A program made the position numbers and the translations under genes. The notes under the pieces are model-generated. The model saw nothing but the letters and a program-made list of their open reading frames with translations, ran no database searches and had not been told where the DNA came from. From positions 1-10,445 of the forward strand of contig CALJLC010000353.1 of the NCBI GenBank assembly GCA_937982605.1: a DNA stretch of 10,445 nucleotides, in the 5' to 3' direction. Positions 5,503-10,445 of this stretch are shown in pieces. The first letter of the stretch is position 1; each line of letters opens with the position of its first letter. This DNA comes from an uncultured Gemmatimonadales bacterium. Lineage in GTDB: Bacteria > Gemmatimonadota > Gemmatimonadetes > Longimicrobiales > Gaopeijiaceae.

Positions 5503-8157
5503 CTACTCGGCCCGCAGCGCCTCCCGCGGGTCCACGGCGACGGCACGCCGGGCGGGCAGCCAGGCCGCCAGGGTCGCGACGGCGCCGAGCACCGCGGCCG
5601 CCCCGACGAGGCTGATCGGATCCCAGCTCCTCACGCCGAAGAGCAGCCCGGACAGCGCCCGCCCGGCGACGATGGCCCCGGCCGACCCGAGGGCGAGCCC
5701 GAGCACGACGAGGCGGGTCGACTGCCCCAGGATCATGCCGACGAGGTCCGAGCCGCTGGCCCCGAGGGCCGAACGGATGCCGAGCTCCCGGGTCCGCCTC
5801 TGGACGGCGTAGGAGAGCACGCCGTAGATGCCGGCCGCCGCCACCAGGAGCGCGACGAGCGCGAAGGTCAGACCGAGCAGCGACGCCGCGCGCGGGCGTG
5901 AGACCGACTCCGCGAGCATGCCCTCGAGCAGACGGAGGTCCCCGGCGGGAACGTCGGCGTCGACCGAGGCCACCGCGTCGGCCAGGAGCGGCAGGAGCGC
6001 GCCGGCGTCGCCTTCGGCCCGCACGACGTACGACATGCGCCGCCGCGGCATCTGAGAGAACGGGAGGAAGAAGGCCGGCTCGGCCACCCCGTCGTAGCCG
6101 TCGTCGAGCACGTCGCCCACGATCGCGACGACGCGCAGATCGACGGGGTCGGACCAGTCCAGCGTCAGGCCGGCTCCGAGCGCGTCGCCCTCGGGCCAGA
6201 ACGACTCGGCCATGCGCCGGTTGACCACGACGGGGACCTCGTCTCCGTCGGACCAGCGCTCCGGGAGGTCGCCCGCGAGCACGGGAATTCCCAGCACGGA
6301 GAAGTACTCCGGCGTGACGACGTGGTACTCGGCCCGGGGGGGCAACTCGGGGTCGTGCGTCCGCCCGTCGACCACGAAGGTCGTGAACATGTTCTCCGTG
6401 GTGAACATCAGGTCGGAGACGAGGCCGACCGATCGCGCGCCCGGGATCGCCTCGACGAGCTCGAGGAGGTCGCGGTGGTACCGCAGGACCGCTTCGCTGT
6501 CCTCCCAGGTGGAGCTGGGGGGCGACGCGGTCACCGTGGCCACGCCCGCGGCCTCGAAGCCGGGCGGCACGCGGACCAGCTCGGAGAAGGAGCGGACGAG
6601 GAGCGCCGCCACGACCAGCATCCCGGTGGCCAGGCCCACCTGACCGATCACGAGCAGGTTCCGCGTCGCGTCCGAGCGGCCGCTGCCGCCACGCCCGCCG
6701 TCCCCCAGCGCCGCGCCGAGCTCGGTACGGGCGGCGCGGCGGGCGAGCGGGAGGCCGAAGAGGAGCCCCGCCACGAGGGCGAGTGCCGTGGTGGCCGCGA
6801 CGATCCGGAAGTCCACGGAGACGTCGACCAGGGCCGAGAAGAAGCTCGTCTGCACCCGCTGGAGCACCCCCGCCCCGGAACGGACCAGAGCGGTGCCGAG
6901 CAGCCCCCCCGCCACCGCGAGCACGACGCTCTCGACCATGACCTGCCGGAGCAGTCGGGCGCTTCCGGATCCCAGCGCACCCCGAACCGCGAATTCCCTG
7001 CGCCGCTCCTCACCGCGTGCCAGCGTGAGGTTGGCCACGTTGGCGCACACGATCAGGAGCACGGCGCCGCCGGCCAGCAGGAGCATGATCAGGATGGGCC
7101 GGGCGTCGGCCAGCAGGTACTCGTCGAGTGTGCGTACCAGGGCGGTGCGGCGCCCGTTTGACTCCGGGAACTCCTCGGCCAGCCGCGCCGCGATGGTCGC
7201 CACCTCCGCGCGCGCCTGCTCCACCGTCGTGCCTGGTCGGAGCCGGGCCACGGTCCGCAGGAAGCGGGAGCCGTGATCCTCCTGGCGACCCTCCAGGAGC
7301 ATCGGTCGCCACAGCTCGGTGGACTGCCAGCTCAGGGAGCGCTCCGGCTGCCGGAACGACGGGGGCATCACGCCGACCACGGTGTACGGCCGCCCGTCGA
7401 CCCGGATGTCGCGCCCCACCAGCTCCGGGTCCGACCCGTAGCGACGGCTCCAGAGGGAGTGGCTGAGCACCACCTGCTGCATGTCGGCCGCGCGGACGGA
7501 CGCCTCGGAGAAGCCGGGCCCGAGCATCGGCTCGGCTCCCAGCACGTCGAAGAAGTGGGGAACGACCAGGCTCCCGGTCACCTGCTCGGCTGCGTCGTCT
7601 CCCGAGAGGGTCGCGAAGTCCACGTTGTACGCGGCCACCCGGTCGAACGACTCCGCCTCGTCGTGCCAGGTCCAGTAGCTCCCGGGCGACACGGTGGTGA
7701 CGTCGGTGCTGCCACGGCCGGTCTCCCAGAGGAGCACGATCCGGTCCGGATCGTCGTAGGGTAGCGCCTCGAAGAAGTGCGCGTCGACCAGCGTGAAGAT
7801 CGCCGAGTTCGCGCCGATCCCGAGCGCCAGCGTGGCCAGCGCGACGGCGGTGAACGCGGGCCTCTTGCGCAGGCTGCGGAGCGCCCAGCGGAAGTCGGCA
7901 CGAAGCTCGTCGAGTCCCATCCTCTCCCTCCTCTCCCGTTCCGTCACCCGCCGGACGACCACCGCCCGCCAGGCATAGCCAAAGACCTGCCGCCGGTACC
8001 AGCGGCGCGCACGCGCAGGACCGTCCCGGGCGCCGCGCAGCCGGAAGCCCTCGAGCAGCTCGCCGTCGATCACCTCGCGCTCCGCCGGGGGCGCGAGCCG
8101 CCGCAAGACGGCCCGCATCCACCCCGGAGTCTCCCCCGCTCCCCCCTTCGGGCGCAT
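5503..8157 (-). CDS. ADOP-type duplicated orphan permease (MacB/FtsX-like), prefix domain type 2
   Basis: Second duplicated permease, also exactly 884 residues and clearly different in sequence from the one at 1162-3816. The N-terminus (about 12-75) carries LRRLAPPAEREVIDGELLEG and ARRWYRRQVFGYAWR, matching what I know as the type-2 permease prefix. Then TM1 (about 102-126, LALGIGANSAIF), a periplasmic MacB-like core (about 130-345), FtsX helices at about 353-378, 405-425 and 450-470, a helix opening the second half (500-522), a second core (about 530-750) and helices at 757-783, 813-835 and 848-868. FtsX signatures RREFAVRGALGSG (386-398) and RRTRELGIRSALGA (787-800) are visible. ATG 8157 is chosen because it overlaps the padR stop as TGATG, indicating translational coupling; no separate ribosome-binding site is visible. 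The frame stays open upstream to 8553 but there overlaps padR. No partner ATPase in the window; substrate unknown. Confidence 0.93.
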   Translation of the reverse strand: MRPKGGAGETPGWMRAVLRRLAPPAEREVIDGELLEGFRLRGARDGPARARRWYRRQVFGYAWRAVVVRRVTERERRERMGLDELRADFRWALRSLRKRPAFTAVALATLALGIGANSAIFTLVDAHFFEALPYDDPDRIVLLWETGRGSTDVTTVSPGSYWTWHDEAESFDRVAAYNVDFATLSGDDAAEQVTGSLVVPHFFDVLGAEPMLGPGFSEASVRAADMQQVVLSHSLWSRRYGSDPELVGRDIRVDGRPYTVVGVMPPSFRQPERSLSWQSTELWRPMLLEGRQEDHGSRFLRTVARLRPGTTVEQARAEVATIAARLAEEFPESNGRRTALVRTLDEYLLADARPILIMLLLAGGAVLLIVCANVANLTLARGEERRREFAVRGALGSGSARLLRQVMVESVVLAVAGGLLGTALVRSGAGVLQRVQTSFFSALVDVSVDFRIVAATTALALVAGLLFGLPLARRAARTELGAALGDGGRGGSGRSDATRNLLVIGQVGLATGMLVVAALLVRSFSELVRVPPGFEAAGVATVTASPPSSTWEDSEAVLRYHRDLLELVEAIPGARSVGLVSDLMFTTENMFTTFVVDGRTHDPELPPRAEYHVVTPEYFSVLGIPVLAGDLPERWSDGDEVPVVVNRRMAESFWPEGDALGAGLTLDWSDPVDLRVVAIVGDVLDDGYDGVAEPAFFLPFSQMPRRRMSYVVRAEGDAGALLPLLADAVASVDADVPAGDLRLLEGMLAESVSRPRAASLLGLTFALVALLVAAAGIYGVLSYAVQRRTRELGIRSALGASGSDLVGMILGQSTRLVVLGLALGSAGAIVAGRALSGLLFGVRSWDPISLVGAAAVLGAVATLAAWLPARRAVAVDPREALRAE

Positions 8158-8483
8158 CAGTCGTCGAGCACGGGTTCGAGGCCGTCCCAGAGGCTCAGCC
8201 TCGCCCGACGCGACGCCCGCAGCGGGTCCAGCGCCGCGTCGGTGAGCGCGAAGTACCGTCGGGGGTGCGGCTCGCCGCTCTCCTCCGGTGATTCGAGGCG
8301 CGAGGTCAGCATCCCCTTCTTCTCCAGCCGGCGCAGGGCGACGTAGACGGCCGCCGTGGCCACCTCCCGCTCCGTCCGCTCCTCCAGCTCCGTGACGATC
8401 GAGACCGAGTACGCCTCCCGACCCAGCCGCAGGATCGTCAGCAGGACCTGCTCCTCGAACTCGCCGAGGCTGCTTCTGGCCAT
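8157..8483 (-). CDS. PadR-family transcriptional regulator (module 2)
   Basis: Winged-helix regulator of 108 residues from ATG 8483. It shows LGEFEEQVLLTILRLG (6-21, helix 1), AYSVSIVTELEERT (24-37, helix 2), AAVYVALRRLEKKGML (44-59, recognition helix) and a wing ending RRYFALTDAAL (75-85), followed by a short C-terminal helix. It differs from the PadR at 3877-4221: helix 2 is AYSVSIV rather than HGYGISR, as in PadR proteins that accompany type-2-prefix permeases. The start is set by GAGGGG (8494-8489) five bases before ATG 8483. An upstream in-frame ATG at 8549 would put the coding region inside the AT-rich operator island and lacks a ribosome-binding site. Its TGA overlaps the permease ATG (TGATG), so the two are coupled. 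Autorepression through the dyad at 8555-8567 is inferred. Confidence 0.94.
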   Translation of the reverse strand: MARSSLGEFEEQVLLTILRLGREAYSVSIVTELEERTEREVATAAVYVALRRLEKKGMLTSRLESPEESGEPHPRRYFALTDAALDPLRASRRARLSLWDGLEPVLDD

Positions 8484-8488
8484 CGTTT

Positions 8489-8494
8489 CCCCTC
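8489..8494 (-). promoter_or_regulatory. Ribosome-binding site deciding the start of PadR module 2
   Basis: GAGGGG on the minus strand, five bases before ATG 8483. It favours the 108-residue PadR over a 130-residue version from ATG 8549, whose extra 22 residues resemble nothing in the family. Confidence 0.7.
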
Positions 8495-8543
8495 GTTCGG
8501 CGCCGTCGGACCGGGACCCGAGGGTCGGGGCCGGGATCGGCAC

Positions 8544-8577
8544 TGACATACATTGCTATACTATAGCGTTGTCATAC
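8544..8577. promoter_or_regulatory. AT-rich divergent control island with perfect dyad (candidate PadR operator and promoter)
   Basis: GCTATACTATAGC (8555-8567) is a perfect 6+1+6 palindrome. It carries a -10-like hexamer on each strand: TATACT plus (8557-8562) and TATAGT minus (8565-8560). It is flanked by two near-identical octamers in direct orientation, TGACATAC (8544-8551) and TGTCATAC (8570-8577). The island lies 60 to 94 bases upstream of the padR start and about 150 bases before the deacylase start, so it could serve both directions. No consensus -35 is obvious at 17 bases from either -10-like hexamer. Between 8578 and 8729 the sequence is GC-rich, with a small hairpin GGGAG/CTCCC (8606-8619) and no gene that I can support. 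Confidence 0.55.
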
Positions 8578-8729
8578 TAGAGACGAGCGAAGGGGGCCGG
8601 GGGTTGGGAGCGGGCTCCCGCCGGCGCCCGGGCGCGAGACGGCGGAGGCCTTCTGGCGGGCTCGCGGGACCTCGCCTACGATCCGGCCGCCACGATGCGC
8701 TCCCGGTCCGTTTCGTCACCTCGCCCGCC

Positions 8730-10445
8730 ATGATCCGACTCCGTCACCGCGCCTCGACCTCGCCCGGCCTCCTCTTCGCCCTCGCGCTGGCCGCCGTGTG
8801 CGCCGGGCTCGCGCCCACGGGTGCCCGGGCGCAGGACGCCGGCCCCTTCGACCTGCTGGTCCGAGGCGGTCGGGTCTTCGACGGTACCGGCAATCCCTGG
8901 TTCCGCGCCGACATCGGCGTGCGCGACGGGCGGATCGTGGCGGTGGGCATGCTGGACGGCGCGAGCGCGGCCCGGGTCGTCGACGCCACCGGGCGCTTCG
9001 TGTCGCCCGGGTTCATCGACATCCACTCTCACGCCGACGACGGGAGCGCCCGCGTGGGTGGCGAGACGATCCGCACCGACCGGCCCGAGCGAAAGGCGGC
9101 GCCGAACGTCGTCTCGCAAGGCGTCACGACGGTCGTGGTGAATCACGACGGCCGCTCTCCGTGGCCGATCCGGGACCAGCGCGCGCTCCTCGAGCGTCAG
9201 GGCGTCGGGCCCAACGTGATGCTCATGGTCGGTCACGGGACGGTCCGGGGCCGTGTCATGGGTGAAGACCACGAGCGGCCCGCCACGCCCGACGAGGTCG
9301 CGCGCATGCGCGCCCTGGTGAGGCAGGCCCTCGAGGAGGGCGCGGTCGGCATGTCGGCGGGCCTCGAGTACGTGCCCGGCCGATGGAGCACGACGGACGA
9401 GGTCGCGAGCCTGGCCGAGGAGCTCGTCCCCTTCGACGGGGTGTACATCTCGCACGAGCGCTCCGAGGGCGCCGACCCGATGTGGTACTGGCCCAGCCAG
9501 GACGAGCCGGGCCCGCCGACGCTCCAGGACGCGATCCTCGAGACGATCGAGGTCGGCCGTCGCAGCGGTGCCCGCGTCGTGGCGTCCCACATCAAGGCGA
9601 AGGGCGCGCACTACTGGGGCTCGAGCGGCAGCGCGATCCAGCTCATCGAGCGGGCGCGCAGCGAAGGCGTGCGCGTCTGGGCCGATCAGTACCCGTACGC
9701 GACGAGCGGGTCGGACGGGAGCACGGTGCTGATCCCCAGGTGGGCGCTCACGACGACCGACGACCGGTCGCCCGCCGAGGCCCTGCGCACGAACCTCGCC
9801 GACCCGGCACGCGAGGGGATGATCCGTCGCGACATCGCCCACGAGATCCGGCGAAGGGGCGGCGCGGACCGGGTGGTGGTCTTCGAGTACCCCCGCGAGG
9901 AGTGGGTCGGCAGGAGCCTCCAGGAGATCGCCGACGAGCGTGGCGCCGACCCGGTCCAGATGGCGATCGACCTGCAGCTCGAGGGGGACCCGGAGCGGCG
10001 GGGCGGCGGCCGGCTGCGCGGCTTCTCCATGTCGGAGATCGACGTCGAGCGCTACGCCGCGCAGCCGTGGGTCGCGACCGCGTCGGACGGGGGAATCGCC
10101 GTGGCGGAGGACGGCTCGGTCCACCCGCGCTACTACGGCACCTTTCCGCGCAAGATCCGGCACTACGCGCTGACGGTCGGCGCCCTCTCCGTCGAGGACG
10201 CGATCCGCTCGCAGACGTCGCTGCCCGCGCGCATCATGGGCGTTCAGGACCGGGGCGAGATCCGCGTCGGCAACTGGGCGGACCTGGTCGTCTTCGACCT
10301 CGAGACGATCGCCGACGAGGCGACCTTCTTCGAGCCGCACCGGCACGCCACGGGCATCGACCACGTCCTCGTGAACGGCGACTTCGTGGTGGAGAACGGG
10401 CGGATCCTCCATGCGCTTCCGGGGCGGGTCATCTCGTCGCGCCGC
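8730..10445 (+). CDS. Exported N-acyl-D-amino-acid deacylase (amidohydrolase superfamily), 3' end beyond window
   Basis: Zinc amidohydrolase of the D-aminoacylase family, expected to hydrolyse N-acyl-D-amino acids to D-amino acid plus carboxylate. The frame is open from ATG 8730 to the last base (572 codons, no stop). An apparent Sec signal peptide covers residues 1-35: Arg/His-rich start, hydrophobic LLFALALAAVCAGLA, and ARA before QDA as cleavage site, so it probably acts in the periplasm. The mature part starts FDLLVRGGRVFDGTG. Metal-site features are FIDIHSHADD (His99, His101), YISHERSE (His242), VVASHIKAKG (His287) and ATASDGG (Asp453). The C-terminal small beta-domain follows, with GEIRVGNWADLVVFDLETI and VLVNGDFVVENGR, so little is missing. 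Oddity: where the Alcaligenes-type enzyme has GNCG, with a zinc-ligand Cys, this one has NHDG (Asp140). The start ATG lacks a clear Shine-Dalgarno, but the frame and signal peptide support it. Substrate stereochemistry is inferred from family only. Confidence 0.9.
   Translation, partial: MIRLRHRASTSPGLLFALALAAVCAGLAPTGARAQDAGPFDLLVRGGRVFDGTGNPWFRADIGVRDGRIVAVGMLDGASAARVVDATGRFVSPGFIDIHSHADDGSARVGGETIRTDRPERKAAPNVVSQGVTTVVVNHDGRSPWPIRDQRALLERQGVGPNVMLMVGHGTVRGRVMGEDHERPATPDEVARMRALVRQALEEGAVGMSAGLEYVPGRWSTTDEVASLAEELVPFDGVYISHERSEGADPMWYWPSQDEPGPPTLQDAILETIEVGRRSGARVVASHIKAKGAHYWGSSGSAIQLIERARSEGVRVWADQYPYATSGSDGSTVLIPRWALTTTDDRSPAEALRTNLADPAREGMIRRDIAHEIRRRGGADRVVVFEYPREEWVGRSLQEIADERGADPVQMAIDLQLEGDPERRGGGRLRGFSMSEIDVERYAAQPWVATASDGGIAVAEDGSVHPRYYGTFPRKIRHYALTVGALSVEDAIRSQTSLPARIMGVQDRGEIRVGNWADLVVFDLETIADEATFFEPHRHATGIDHVLVNGDFVVENGRILHALPGRVISSRR

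Noticed and set aside
8158..8553. 132-residue N-terminal extension of the second permease
   Set aside because: It overlaps the whole padR gene in another frame and does not resemble a permease prefix; the TGATG junction gives a natural start at 8157.
8600..8625. Hairpin GGGAG-CGGG-CTCCC as a terminator
   Set aside because: Five-pair stem without a following T tract, lying 5' of the deacylase and not 3' of any gene; such stems are expected by chance in this GC-rich spacer.
8676..10412. Minus-strand 578-codon open frame opposite the deacylase
   Set aside because: Low-complexity Arg/Asp/Val/His-rich translation typical of antisense frames in GC-rich coding DNA; the plus strand codes for a recognisable amidohydrolase with all metal motifs.

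Overview
The window is very GC-rich DNA (about 70% by eye). Its genes are typical of soil or environmental bacteria that carry many PadR-controlled 'ADOP' (duplicated orphan MacB/FtsX-like) permeases, chiefly Gemmatimonadota and Acidobacteriota. Gemmatimonadota is my best guess, inferred from gene content only; no rRNA or other phylogenetic marker is present. I see no tRNA, rRNA, IS element, CRISPR array or phage gene.

Layout, left to right. (1) 1-1013, minus: the N-terminal two thirds of a cofactor-independent phosphoglycerate mutase (gpmI), cut by the left edge. (2) 1162-4221, minus: a PadR regulator followed by an 884-residue duplicated permease. A 60-base gap separates them and holds two tiny ORFs chained by ATGA overlaps. 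(3) 4222-4376: an AT-rich divergent control region with two dyads. (4) 4377-5495, plus: a fold-type I PLP-dependent aminotransferase. (5) 5503-8483, minus: a second PadR-permease module. Its permease is also 884 residues, with a different N-terminal prefix domain, and the genes are joined by a TGATG stop/start overlap. (6) 8484-8729: a second divergent control region with an AT-rich island containing a perfect dyad. (7) 8730 to the right edge, plus: an exported N-acyl-D-amino-acid deacylase (amidohydrolase superfamily), still open at base 10445.

The architecture repeats. Twice, a PadR-permease operon on the minus strand faces a metabolic enzyme on the plus strand across a short AT-rich island that stands out from the GC-rich background. 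The simplest reading is that each PadR represses its own operon from a dyad in that island and may also affect the divergent enzyme gene. No ABC ATPase lies in the window, as expected for orphan permeases; what they transport or sense is unknown. gpmI is glycolytic housekeeping and probably unrelated. The most distinctive points are the two look-alike modules with different prefix domains and operators, the mini-ORF chain, and departures from textbook active-site residues in the mutase (Lys to Glu) and the deacylase (Cys to Asp). I found no clear evidence of an entirely new system.
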